DNA of 64,000 bases from Vibrio penaeicida (GTDB lineage Bacteria; Pseudomonadota; Gammaproteobacteria; Enterobacterales; Vibrionaceae), in the NCBI RefSeq assembly GCF_030689305.1, contig NZ_JAUYVM010000015.1:62001-126000 (forward strand), in the 5' to 3' direction. The translations under genes were made by a program, and so were the position numbers. Positions 1 to 7,857 of this stretch are shown here, piece by piece. Each line of letters opens with the position of its first letter. Position 1 is the stretch's first letter. Under the pieces are notes generated by a model that was not told where the DNA came from, did not search any database, and saw only the letters and a program-made list of their open reading frames with translations.

Positions 1-28
1 TTTGAAAGAGGCATTCAAGAAAGTGCGA

Positions 29-53
29 GAAAAAGCCCGTTTGGAAACGGGCT
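29..53 (-). terminator. Rho-independent terminator after sypO
   Basis: A 9-bp perfect stem (34-42 with 45-53, AGCCCGTTT/AAACGGGCT) is followed on the minus strand by a run of five T. It lies about 50 bp past the sypO stop codon and would end the sypM-N-O transcript. Confidence 0.85.
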
Positions 54-104
54 AGCTTAGGTTGTTTTTGGGTCAGTGTACTTTCGGTTTAAGTTTGTGT
101 TGAA

Positions 105-1604
105 TCACCGTGTAGGCTTAATATCAATGAAAGGCATTTCTTGGGTCTCAGCTCCTAAATTCAACACGTCGTCATTCATGTTTTTCATTTTTGGCACTCT
201 TGTTAATACTGGTTTTCCCGTTATTTCTTCGACTTCATCTCGGCGTCGGATCGCGGTGTCGGTGAGCTCCAATATCAATGCAATACCTGCGCCCATACCA
301 AACCCTCCAATTATTCCTGCAATGAGAAATACAATAGGCGGCAAGTTGGAAGGCGCACTTGGGGTGTATGGTCTATCAATGACTTTTACACGCTTTTCTT
401 GCTCAAAGACGCCAAGTGAACTGGTGAGACGAGCCATTTCGAATCGCTCCAATAGGTTCTCGTAGAGTTGCCTTTTTAGAGAAAGATCGCGCTGCAAATT
501 TAAAAGTTGTTTTTCATTTTCGCCAAAGCTTGACGTCAATACTTCTAGCTCTGAAATCATGATCTGAATTGTTTTGATTTCTTCGCTTAAGCTGTCTACG
601 TTGGAACGCGCTTTTTGTAAATCTTCGAGCTGGGAAATTAGGACAGGTTGACTCTCCCCATAATTATCTAGTGATGAAGAGCTCGCGATATCCCAGAGTT
701 GAGCGCTATCTAAGGTGGGTTGGGTTTGATCTAGAAGAATATTTCGCTCGGCTTCTAATCGTCTTAGATTACGAATCTTTGCTTGAACTTTACTATGAGA
801 ATCGGTGTATTTGGCTCTTAGTAACGTTAGGTCACTTCGAATACGAATGATCTGTTCTTCAATTTTCCCTACAACAGGGTTGGTTTTGGACAACTGAATA
901 TCCAAACTACCGAGTGTTTTTTTTGCACCTGCGTATTCAGCTTGTCGTTCAAACAATCTTTGCTTAAGTTTCGCGAGCCTGCCTAACGCTTCTAGCTGCA
1001 TTTCTGGTAGTAAGGAGCCATTTTTACTTTTGAAATCGGCGAGGTTGGCCTCGGCTTTGTCCAATTCCTCTTGGCGATATTTAATGTTAGTGGACAGGAA
1101 ATTTTGCGAGTCGACCATAGATGAACGTTCTGGTGCCAATAGTTGCTCTACAAAGTGCAAGCTAACAGCCTCTAACGTTTCTGCCATGCCTTCAGCAGTA
1201 GAGGATCGGTATTCAATTCTTAGTAAATCACGCCCTAGCTTGGTTACCTTTAAACTTGAAGATAGTTCACCAATAACATAATCCAATTCGGCTGGGGTCG
1301 GGTTTTCAGGAAGTAGACCTCGCTCTTTCGCGACAGATGCAAGAATGTGGCGGCTGTGCAGAAGTGTTTTTAGCGCATCCAATCGGTCTTTTAGCATGGT
1401 AGAAACCGCGAGATCCTCCAAGAATGGATTCATTTTGGCGGTTTCTTGAATCAACATACTGGTGTGCGAATCATAATACCTCGGTGTGGTTTTACCGATG
1501 ATAAAACCAATAATGGGGAAAAGTACGATAGGGACGGCGATTACGTAGCGCCTGCGCCAAGCGCCCATCAAAATAATCAATACACGCTGACCAATTGTCA
1601 TCAT
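105..1604 (-). CDS. sypO: SypO-like polysaccharide chain-length/co-polymerase protein (Wzz/GumC type)
   Basis: A 499-residue inner-membrane protein of the Wzz/GumC polysaccharide co-polymerase class, expected to control export and length of the syp polysaccharide. Visible features are an N-terminal hydrophobic helix (about residues 17-37), a long periplasmic region rich in coiled-coil heptads (about 165-400), a proline-rich stretch PYTPSAPSNLPP just before a second glycine-rich transmembrane helix (about 425-447), and a short cytoplasmic tail. There is no C-terminal kinase domain; the kinase-like subunit is the separate SypD. It overlaps sypN by 4 bp (ATGA), so it is translationally coupled. 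It is the last gene of the cluster here: a terminator follows at once and no sypP-R homologues are seen. The symbol rests on gene order and domain type. Confidence 0.85.
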   Translation of the reverse strand: MMTIGQRVLIILMGAWRRRYVIAVPIVLFPIIGFIIGKTTPRYYDSHTSMLIQETAKMNPFLEDLAVSTMLKDRLDALKTLLHSRHILASVAKERGLLPENPTPAELDYVIGELSSSLKVTKLGRDLLRIEYRSSTAEGMAETLEAVSLHFVEQLLAPERSSMVDSQNFLSTNIKYRQEELDKAEANLADFKSKNGSLLPEMQLEALGRLAKLKQRLFERQAEYAGAKKTLGSLDIQLSKTNPVVGKIEEQIIRIRSDLTLLRAKYTDSHSKVQAKIRNLRRLEAERNILLDQTQPTLDSAQLWDIASSSSLDNYGESQPVLISQLEDLQKARSNVDSLSEEIKTIQIMISELEVLTSSFGENEKQLLNLQRDLSLKRQLYENLLERFEMARLTSSLGVFEQEKRVKVIDRPYTPSAPSNLPPIVFLIAGIIGGFGMGAGIALILELTDTAIRRRDEVEEITGKPVLTRVPKMKNMNDDVLNLGAETQEMPFIDIKPTR

Positions 1605-2719
1605 AAAGCCTCCAGCCAGCTTTCTAAGTCTTTTGCTCGGCTATCCCATGAATGCCTTGCTGCTGCTTGAACCTGAGATGTATTTACCGCAAATTGGCTG
1701 TTTTCTATCGCAGAGCTCAGCTCATGGGTATTGCTCACGCATTGAACAAATTGTTTAAAGGGTTCTAATGCAGGAAAGTCTGTTGTGACGATTGGTGTCC
1801 CAGCTGCGATGTATTCCAGCAACTTTAGTGGATTACACGCCCGAATCTGCTCGTTATCAATAAAAGGCAGAAGGCTCGCTTGCCAATGTTGGCTATATGA
1901 AGGCAAGGTATGATGAGGTCTTGGACCGAGCCAATGAACATTGGGCAGGTTAGGTAATGGGTTAGTTGGTAACTCCAATTGGCCAATGAACACAAAGTTC
2001 CACTCTGGCAGAGAACGCATGGTTTGACTTAGCATGTCGTAATCTAGCCATTTCGAAAGGCTGCCGTAAAAGCCAGCAATGGGTTTGCCATCTTTAGGGA
2101 GATCTGCAGCGCGTTCTGCGTGATTCGAAAACAAAGTGAAATCGACACCGTGTGGCAGGTATTGTGTTTTTTCATGGGGAAATTTGTGCATTAAGTGATG
2201 GCTTACCGTTAATATGAGGTCGGCTTTCTCCACCAACTTAGACTCGTGTTGCAAAATGCATTCGTGATCGACGCCTGATAGGGCTCCAAAATCATCGCCG
2301 CAGTAGTACACAACGGAAGATTCACCCAAAGTGCCGCAAAGGTCCGCTGCCGTAGGTAGGGAAGTCCAAAGAATCGGATTTTTCATTCCGTAATGATCGA
2401 GAATAGGAAGCAATTGTGAACGCATCCATTTTTGTGCAAGGTGTCGACCAAGACGCGAGCTAGGGGCGGGAAGGGTTTTCAATGTGATCACTGGAAACTC
2501 CGCTTGGTTTTGAAGTTGCTTAGGGAGCTTGGTTTTTGAAGCACTAATTTTGTTCCACGCTCGCTTAACGTCGTGCGCGGTAAGGCGAGGTTTACGTAGC
2601 CCAATAGAGTTTACCCACAGCACTTTACGGTTTTTACTAAGGCGATTAACCAAATGTTGGGTACTGGAGGGTAGCCCGCCCCAATCTTCTCCGAATACAA
2701 TTAAATCACGAGGCATCAC
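1601..2719 (-). CDS. sypN: SypN-like glycosyltransferase
   Basis: A 372-residue GT-B fold glycosyltransferase. The N-terminus carries a FGEDWGGLPSSTQHL motif as in cytosolic transferases of exopolysaccharide clusters, and the C-terminal donor-binding half has NPLKLLEYIAAGTPIV, the usual acidic E plus glycine pattern of nucleotide-sugar binding. There are no convincing membrane spans, so it probably acts on lipid-linked oligosaccharide at the inner face of the membrane. It starts inside the 3' end of sypM (14-bp overlap) and overlaps sypO by 4 bp, so M-N-O form one translationally coupled unit. The sugar transferred cannot be read from the sequence. Confidence 0.85.
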   Translation of the reverse strand: MMPRDLIVFGEDWGGLPSSTQHLVNRLSKNRKVLWVNSIGLRKPRLTAHDVKRAWNKISASKTKLPKQLQNQAEFPVITLKTLPAPSSRLGRHLAQKWMRSQLLPILDHYGMKNPILWTSLPTAADLCGTLGESSVVYYCGDDFGALSGVDHECILQHESKLVEKADLILTVSHHLMHKFPHEKTQYLPHGVDFTLFSNHAERAADLPKDGKPIAGFYGSLSKWLDYDMLSQTMRSLPEWNFVFIGQLELPTNPLPNLPNVHWLGPRPHHTLPSYSQHWQASLLPFIDNEQIRACNPLKLLEYIAAGTPIVTTDFPALEPFKQFVQCVSNTHELSSAIENSQFAVNTSQVQAAARHSWDSRAKDLESWLEAL

Positions 2720-3449
2720 GTACCTCCTGTAGGCATTCAGGGGTTAAATGTCGGATGATTTTTGCAGGGTTGCCTGCCGCTAACACATCCGATGGTAAGT
2801 CATGGGTTACAACACTATTCGCTGCAACAATGGTTCTTTTCCCTATTGTGACACCTTTCATTATGGATACTCCGGTCGCCAACCAAACGTCGTCTTCTAA
2901 TATAATGTCGCCACATTGCTCATCTAGGCAGGGTAGCCCTTTAGCTCTTGCGCTCGCTTCTATTGGGTGACCCGGATAGCCACATAGAAATGCTCTCCCT
3001 GCAATTCGAACATTGTTTCCTAATATTATAGTCGTACCGACGGCTATTGTGGTTTGCCAACCAACGTCAACATTATTGCCAATAAGCAACGTCGGGTTTT
3101 CGCTAAGAGTGCGTCCCGAAAATGTGGTATGCCCCGATACTCTCGTATTGTCGCCGATAGAAATCGATATAGGTCCAGAAACAAATGGAATACCGCCGTA
3201 CAAATATAGGTTTTTACCACATTGACTCAAGCGACCTTTGAATGCCGGAGTATTAAAAACGACTCGTGTGATAGCGGAGAATGTTGAGGAGAATAATTGA
3301 TAAGAAAAATAGATCCCGCTGTTTACCACTTTTGGGAAGGAAAGCTCGAAGTGAATTACTCGCTTGATGACGCGAAATAGAAAACGTGCGGTAGGTGTAT
3401 TGCTATGCTTTAGCCAATTTTTTAGAGTCTGTAGTTTTAATGAGAGCAT
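2706..3449 (-). CDS. sypM: SypM-like hexapeptide-repeat acyltransferase
   Basis: A 247-residue left-handed beta-helix (LbH) acyltransferase, probably O-acetylating a residue of the syp polysaccharide. The C-terminal half (about residues 95-235) has imperfect hexapeptide repeats with I/V/L at every sixth position, ending in the typical DDVWLATGVSIMKGVTIG and AGNPAKIIR signatures of the maltose/galactoside acetyltransferase group. The first ~90 residues are not a recognised domain. The ATG is preceded by AGGA at good spacing. It is the first gene of the M-N-O unit and lies behind a sigma-54 promoter with SypG-type enhancers, as described for sypM in V. fischeri. Confidence 0.85.
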   Translation of the reverse strand: MLSLKLQTLKNWLKHSNTPTARFLFRVIKRVIHFELSFPKVVNSGIYFSYQLFSSTFSAITRVVFNTPAFKGRLSQCGKNLYLYGGIPFVSGPISISIGDNTRVSGHTTFSGRTLSENPTLLIGNNVDVGWQTTIAVGTTIILGNNVRIAGRAFLCGYPGHPIEASARAKGLPCLDEQCGDIILEDDVWLATGVSIMKGVTIGKRTIVAANSVVTHDLPSDVLAAGNPAKIIRHLTPECLQEVRDAS

Positions 3450-3487
3450 AGTCTGTCCTGTTTATGCAGAAGCGATGACTATGCTCT

Positions 3488-3503
3488 TTCAATGATTGTG
3501 CCA
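3488..3503 (-). promoter_or_regulatory. sigma-54 promoter of sypM-N-O
   Basis: On the minus strand the sequence reads TGGCACAATCATTGAA, matching the -24/-12 consensus TGGCAC-N5-TTGCW except for one base in the -12 element. It lies about 40 bp upstream of the sypM start and is oriented toward it. Its position agrees with the sigma-54-dependent sypM promoter known in V. fischeri. Confidence 0.75.
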
Positions 3504-3562
3504 GAATTATTTTATTTAAAATACAGTGATTTAAGTATGTATTTATGTCAATGACATTGGGA

Positions 3563-3577
3563 TTCTCAATTTGACAC
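3563..3577 (+). promoter_or_regulatory. SypG enhancer-like site 1 upstream of sypM
   Basis: TTCTCAATTTGACAC matches the SypG enhancer core TTCTCA-N3-TG reported for V. fischeri syp promoters, with A instead of C after TG. It is 60-90 bp upstream of the sigma-54 promoter, a usual enhancer distance. Confidence 0.6.
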
Positions 3578-3672
3578 GCGTTTTAGATGAGTCTTTTCTT
3601 GTTGTGGGTTTCTGTTTTGTCGGTTTTTTCGGTTGTTGATTAGGTAACATAACGCCTCCTAAATCTTGGCTT

Positions 3673-3714
3673 TATGCAAATTGAGAAAGAAAATGGCTTC
3701 AATATTCAATTTGC
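3673..3714. promoter_or_regulatory. SypG enhancer-like dyad upstream of sypM
   Basis: On the minus strand, 3687-3673 reads TTCTCAATTTGCATA, a full match to the TTCTCANNNTGCDWN pattern recalled for SypG sites. A perfect 9-bp inverted repeat, GCAAATTGA (3676-3684) with TCAATTTGC (3706-3714), pairs this site with a weaker opposite copy. The dyad is about 180-210 bp upstream of the promoter. The rest of 3450-4063 shows no open reading frame and no trace of sypK or sypL that I can recognise. Confidence 0.65.
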
Positions 3715-3994
3715 CTAACAATTCACCTCTTCGATGTGTCTATTTTCTCTATATGAGATAACGAAGAGCCAATTTAGTTATGTCTGCATTTTACATGCCT
3801 AGGGTTAAAAGCCTCTTTGTTTGTGTACTATAAATATCACTTTTGTATACACTTTGCTTATAAGTATAGACCATACCTATCTAGATAAAATTTCATGCTC
3901 ATTCACATGTCGCTATTCGCCTTTTTCAGCAGTGACGAAATGGTTCCTAAACGCAGTATGATTCCAGCAAGTTACGGGTGGATTCATTGAACGG

Positions 3995-4031
3995 AAAAAG
4001 CACTATCGATTGATGTTCGATAGTGCTTTTT
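3995..4031 (-). terminator. Terminator after sypI-sypJ
   Basis: A 14-bp perfect stem (3995-4008 with 4018-4031, GCACTATCG core) is flanked by A and T runs on both sides, so it can work in both directions. On the minus strand it would end the sypI-sypJ transcript. It lies 33 bp beyond the MITE. Confidence 0.8.
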
Positions 4032-4063
4032 TATTGATTATGTGACTTGGACAGAAGAGAGAT

Positions 4064-4331
4064 TAGGGTCTGTTGATCTTTCGCGGTTAAATTTTCTTCG
4101 ACTTCTATGCATTTTAATCGCGGCGCAAGGTGTGTAGCCTAGTCATTCTAAGCAAATACCTTGCAACAAAGAGTAAAGTGCATAGAAGCGAACCCTTCGG
4201 GCAGCATTTGTGACCTATTTCTACTGCGTTATCGCCTATTGATGTAGAGCGACTACACCGAATAAGCTCTGCCTTGTATAAATAACCCACAAATTGCTGC
4301 AAAAGTCATCTCGAAAGATCAACAGACCCTA
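4064..4331. mobile_element. MITE (268 bp) with 20-bp terminal inverted repeats, inserted in the sypJ stop codon
   Basis: The ends are perfect inverted repeats of 20 bp (4064-4083 and 4312-4331; GGGTCTGTTGATCTTTCG preceded by TA). A TA dinucleotide flanks both sides, as expected for an element that duplicates a TA target (IS630/Tc1-type or a related IS5 group). Removing one TA and the element restores GAC-TAA, so the insertion lies exactly in the stop codon of sypJ and only changes TAA to TAG. A 62-codon frame inside (4114-4302, minus) encodes no transposase and is probably not a gene. The parent IS is not in the window. Confidence 0.8.
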
Positions 4332-5447
4332 GTCGTGCTGCTCAGTAATTGAACGGTTAGTTAGAGCCGAAATAATGCTGTTATAGCACTGGTCTGCGCG
4401 GTATCCATTCGCGATGTGCGCGCCAGCTTTGGATATTTGAAGCAAAGAAGACGGTGCATTAACAATCAGTTCTAACTTTTCTTTTAACGATGACGTGTCG
4501 TAAGGCTTGTACTTTAAGCAGTTCACTTGGTTAGATAACGCCAAGTCCCAAAAAGACCCATCTGCCGGTAAAATCACACACATTCCTGAACTTAACGCTT
4601 TTAAAATCTGCCTTTCGTTGTCTGGGTTTTCTGGTAATGCGAGATAAACATGCCCAGGTGACCAAGGAATCGAGCCTTCGATTTTATAGCAACCCAAATG
4701 ATCGGATTGATGTTTTAGGTCAGTGTTTCGGTTTTCATTCGCACCGGACTGTCTGAGTTGAATAGTTGGGCGAGCACTTTGCTCGGTATGTGCTAACGCA
4801 TCAAGCAAATGAGACAAATTTTTAGTCTGCGTTTCGCAATAGACTTGAGAATGTTCAGCGTCGCTTTCTACCGCTTGCTCAACATGAGCGTAACCAAGTT
4901 TGAAGGGCGTAAACCTTTCACTATGGATAACATCTTGTGCCTGCTGGTGGGCAGTTGTATTTGGGCAATGCTGCCATTGACATGCAATGGCTTCAAACAT
5001 GGATTCTCGCATGCTTTGTAAATAAAACACTCGGTCTGCTTTGACGAGACTGGCACCATTTTTAGGCGTCCAACTGACGGGTTGGCACACAATCTGAACA
5101 ACTTGATATTTGAGCAAGTTACGAAGCCAATAAACAGGGGAGCTGTGGCTCGGTTGAGCAGTCAGTAAAACACCCGAGATCTCACCAAACTTTAATCTAG
5201 CGTAAAGTACATAACAACAAAACAAAAAGGCACGGTACCAACGAGCAATCGCATGAGCATTGGCAGACATGTTTTCTTTGCCCATCGAGACCGTATTGTA
5301 GCCTTCGATCTTGGAATGTTCGGGTGCCATAACGGTAATCTTTGTATCGTCTCCTTTCAGCTGTCCAAGTACATCTTGGGTAAGATTTTTTGCACTTAGA
5401 CCTTGCTCGTTAGGAGAGACAACCAGTATGTGAGATGTGTTGTTCAT
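4329..5447 (-). CDS. sypJ: SypJ-like glycosyltransferase
   Basis: A 372-residue predicted glycosyltransferase of GT-B type, assigned mainly by position after sypI. The N-terminal half has an acceptor-domain pattern (ILVVSPNEQGLSAKN, a hydrophobic segment near 67-85, LLTAQPSHSSPVYWLRNLLKY). The C-terminal half has QILKALSSGMCVILPADGSFWDLAL, which resembles the donor-binding region. The catalytic E-x7-E of GT4 enzymes is not obvious, so family placement is weaker than for sypH and sypI. It overlaps sypI by 4 bp. Its stop codon is supplied by a MITE end, but the reading frame seems complete. Confidence 0.7.
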   Translation of the reverse strand: MNNTSHILVVSPNEQGLSAKNLTQDVLGQLKGDDTKITVMAPEHSKIEGYNTVSMGKENMSANAHAIARWYRAFLFCCYVLYARLKFGEISGVLLTAQPSHSSPVYWLRNLLKYQVVQIVCQPVSWTPKNGASLVKADRVFYLQSMRESMFEAIACQWQHCPNTTAHQQAQDVIHSERFTPFKLGYAHVEQAVESDAEHSQVYCETQTKNLSHLLDALAHTEQSARPTIQLRQSGANENRNTDLKHQSDHLGCYKIEGSIPWSPGHVYLALPENPDNERQILKALSSGMCVILPADGSFWDLALSNQVNCLKYKPYDTSSLKEKLELIVNAPSSLLQISKAGAHIANGYRADQCYNSIISALTNRSITEQHD

Positions 5448-6661
5448 AGTGAACCTCCCGTTGCTTTACCACCCGTTAGCAACTTAGTTATGTAGCCCAA
5501 ATTATTTAGAAGAGGAGATAAATGGGCAGAATCATTATTTTCGTAGTGTGTTTCGATTTCTTGCACGTATACCGATACAAGTGATGCACAGTAGCGTTTT
5601 GGATCGGATAATCTTTGTGCTAAAAAGTGAGCTTGTTCTGAAAAGCAAGATAAGCGGTCTGAATCAGCTGTGATCATTTCGATGGCTTCGCTGAGTGAAA
5701 CATGCGAATGGGCGAGGGCCAGAAAGCCTGTCATACCTTGGCGAATCAATTCTGGGTTACTGCCTAGCATAGGAGCAATTGTCGGTAATCGGTTTTGGCC
5801 AGCTGCAAGGATATGAGTTCTTGCGCCTTCTTTTCGCGCGCCACTAATGTAAACATCAGCTTGCTGTAAATAAGGGGTATGGTTGTCGGGGCTATAGACA
5901 AAGTGAACAAATTCTTTAATGTTCAAAAGCATGGCTTGCTGTTCTAGCTCGCACCTATCTTCCCCTTGCCCCAATAAAACTAAGTGAATATTGGGTTGGT
6001 CTACGCGAACGATAGAGAGTGCTTGTATCAGTGAATCAATTCCGCTTGAAACCTCTAACGGCTCTGAATTGATCAAAATGTAGTCATCTTCACCGATATC
6101 AAAATGGTCTTTTAAATTAAGTACTCTTGCTGTACTCGATTTAACATTAGTAAGCGCAACAGGACTTGGGATAACCTCCAGCTGTTCGCTCGGATACCCA
6201 AATGCTTTGAGGGCATTGGAAATGTTATTGCTAGGTGTAATAAGTTTGGGCATTAATCTAATACCCAAAGGTAACGAGTGCGCGTCTGCGAACTCAAAAC
6301 CTATGTCCGCTATTATGGGCACATCGCAATGATTAGAAACCCAGTTCATCCACTGACAGCATTGAATATCGAGGCAGTGAATTAACGAGATTTCTTCACT
6401 GCGTACAATTCTTTTTCCAACCTGGTATTTTTGATACCAACCCGCCAAAGATTCAGTGCTGCGGGTCGCAGAAGAGTAAAACTTAACCGCAGGAAAATCG
6501 CTCTGTAATCTGTTTTCTAAATCTGCATTTAGGCGATGCCACAATGTGATGGTAAATGCTTTGGTATTCAGACCAGAAAATATCACCCTAAGACGATTAG
6601 CGATCTCATTTGGGCTTTCATTGTCATGCTGAACAAGCAAAATATTTGTTGTTGCCATCAT
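5444..6661 (-). CDS. sypI: SypI-like glycosyltransferase (GT4 family)
   Basis: A 405-residue glycosyltransferase. The C-terminal GT1/GT4 domain shows a beta strand opening with DDYILINSEPLE, HLVLLGQGEDRCELE, and the donor-site region ARKEGARTHILAAGQNRLP followed by GSNPELIRQGMTGFLA. It is predicted to be cytosolic and to act on the lipid-linked syp repeat unit. It is the first gene after its own sigma-54 promoter at 6708-6723 and is coupled to sypJ by a 4-bp overlap. The first two codons (ATG ATG) leave the exact start open by one residue. Confidence 0.82.
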   Translation of the reverse strand: MMATTNILLVQHDNESPNEIANRLRVIFSGLNTKAFTITLWHRLNADLENRLQSDFPAVKFYSSATRSTESLAGWYQKYQVGKRIVRSEEISLIHCLDIQCCQWMNWVSNHCDVPIIADIGFEFADAHSLPLGIRLMPKLITPSNNISNALKAFGYPSEQLEVIPSPVALTNVKSSTARVLNLKDHFDIGEDDYILINSEPLEVSSGIDSLIQALSIVRVDQPNIHLVLLGQGEDRCELEQQAMLLNIKEFVHFVYSPDNHTPYLQQADVYISGARKEGARTHILAAGQNRLPTIAPMLGSNPELIRQGMTGFLALAHSHVSLSEAIEMITADSDRLSCFSEQAHFLAQRLSDPKRYCASLVSVYVQEIETHYENNDSAHLSPLLNNLGYITKLLTGGKATGGSL

Positions 6662-6707
6662 ATTGCCTCCCTACGATCCATTTCTTAAATGGCTTGTAAT
6701 GAGTAAC

Positions 6708-6723
6708 AGCAATAGATGTGCCA
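6708..6723 (-). promoter_or_regulatory. sigma-54 promoter of sypI-sypJ
   Basis: The minus strand reads TGGCACATCTATTGCT, a perfect match to TGGCAC-N5-TTGCW with the GG/GC spacing of sigma-54 promoters. It lies about 50 bp upstream of the sypI start. Confidence 0.85.
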
Positions 6724-6806
6724 GTTTGGGTTTTTTATGTATCTTATTGATTTATAGTGATGTGAAAAGTTGATGTGCTCTTTGTTTCCTATTATTGCAA
6801 AGGTGC

Positions 6807-6842
6807 ATTAGCATTTTGAAAATCGATTCTCAAAATGCTAAT
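6807..6842. promoter_or_regulatory. SypG enhancer dyad upstream of sypI
   Basis: A perfect 13-bp inverted repeat (6807-6819 ATTAGCATTTTGA, 6830-6842 TCAAAATGCTAAT) contains TTCTCAAAATGCTAA (6827-6841), a full match to the V. fischeri SypG pattern. The other arm is a one-mismatch copy. The dyad overlaps the sypH stop codon and sits about 100 bp upstream of the sypI sigma-54 promoter, a normal enhancer distance. It has no T run, so a terminator is less likely. Confidence 0.7.
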
Positions 6843-7857
6843 CCTGAATGCTCCGGTGATAAACTTTCAACAAAGAGGGGATAACTGCCTGAGCCGAATA
6901 GCTATTTTCTATGGCTCGTCGCGCCATTTTTTTGAACGCCATTTTTTTGACCTGTGGCATTGATTGCCATTGTGCGATTGCCGCTGGCAACAGCGTATAG
7001 TCATTTACCCATCCATTTACACCGTTTTGGATAAGCTTAGGGAGGTCTCCGACAGGCGTTGACACAACAGGGATGCCTCGAGACATCGCTTCTAGCGCAA
7101 CCATTGGTAAGCCTTCGTAGTGCGAAGGAATGACCAATAAGCCAATATTTTGCCACACGCCAGACATATCCGCTTGCTGACCATGAAAAACCACATTCTC
7201 TGTGGCGGTTGCACTGAGTAATTGCATCATAGGGCCATCACCATAAACGTGATACTGATGATTGAGGTCATTAGATGCCATTTCTAGGAACCTATCTGGT
7301 GCTTTTTCTTCGCTCAACCTTCCGACAAAAGCGATTTGTTCACCGTTGCTGAAATTGGATTGTTCAATGTTGATGAAGTTTTTGATGATGGGGATCGGAG
7401 TTTTCACTCGATCCGCTATTTTCGAACTTACGGCGAAACAATGGTGGCTTAATAGATGGGTATTGCGTTCTAACCATAAATACAACTTAAGTTTTCCTGA
7501 ACCTATTTCGCCAGCGTGCATTGTGCTAATAATTGCAGGTGAAATGAAAGGACGAACTAACCGAGCATAGAGTGATGCCTTGTAGCCGTGTGTATGAATG
7601 GCATCAGGGTTCTCTATTTTAATTTGTTTGAACAAATCTATCGGGCTTCCGGACAAGAAGCGGTAGGGGATACTGAGAGCGTTCAGTTTAGGAAGCATTG
7701 GGTGGGCTGAGTTGTATTGTTTTACGAAAACAACTTCAGCCTTACACCCCAAAGAGATCAGACCAAGTGCTAATTGGACAATATGAGATTCAATGCCCCC
7801 GAAGCTCTGTGAATCTAGAACAAGCCATACACGAAGCGTATCATTCCTCTTCTTCAT
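6838..7857 (-). CDS. sypH: SypH-like glycosyltransferase (GT4 family)
   Basis: A 339-residue retaining GT4 glycosyltransferase. The N-terminus has the GGIESHIVQLALGL glycine motif and IHTHGYKASLYARL of the acceptor domain. The C-terminal domain has FVGRLSEEKAPDRFL and the EX7E signature in EGLPMVALEAMSRGIPVV followed by TPVGDLPKLI. It should transfer a hexose to the lipid-linked syp unit in the cytosol. It overlaps sypG by 17 bp, placing it at the end of the A-H transcript; the next genes have their own promoter. Confidence 0.87.
   Translation of the reverse strand: MKKRNDTLRVWLVLDSQSFGGIESHIVQLALGLISLGCKAEVVFVKQYNSAHPMLPKLNALSIPYRFLSGSPIDLFKQIKIENPDAIHTHGYKASLYARLVRPFISPAIISTMHAGEIGSGKLKLYLWLERNTHLLSHHCFAVSSKIADRVKTPIPIIKNFINIEQSNFSNGEQIAFVGRLSEEKAPDRFLEMASNDLNHQYHVYGDGPMMQLLSATATENVVFHGQQADMSGVWQNIGLLVIPSHYEGLPMVALEAMSRGIPVVSTPVGDLPKLIQNGVNGWVNDYTLLPAAIAQWQSMPQVKKMAFKKMARRAIENSYSAQAVIPSLLKVYHRSIQD

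Noticed and set aside
2-55. Plus-strand frame LKEAFKKVREKARLETG ending at 55, possible 3' end of a gene entering from the left
   Set aside because: Only 17 codons are visible, other frames are also open, and the sequence includes the terminator stem. It cannot be supported from this window.
4114-4302. 62-codon frame inside the MITE
   Set aside because: No transposase motif, no ribosome-binding site, and it spans the internal part of a non-coding repeat element.
6807-6842. The inverted repeat after sypH read as a terminator
   Set aside because: A 13-bp stem but no T run on the minus strand; it contains the SypG consensus and lies upstream of a sigma-54 promoter, so an enhancer dyad is a better reading.
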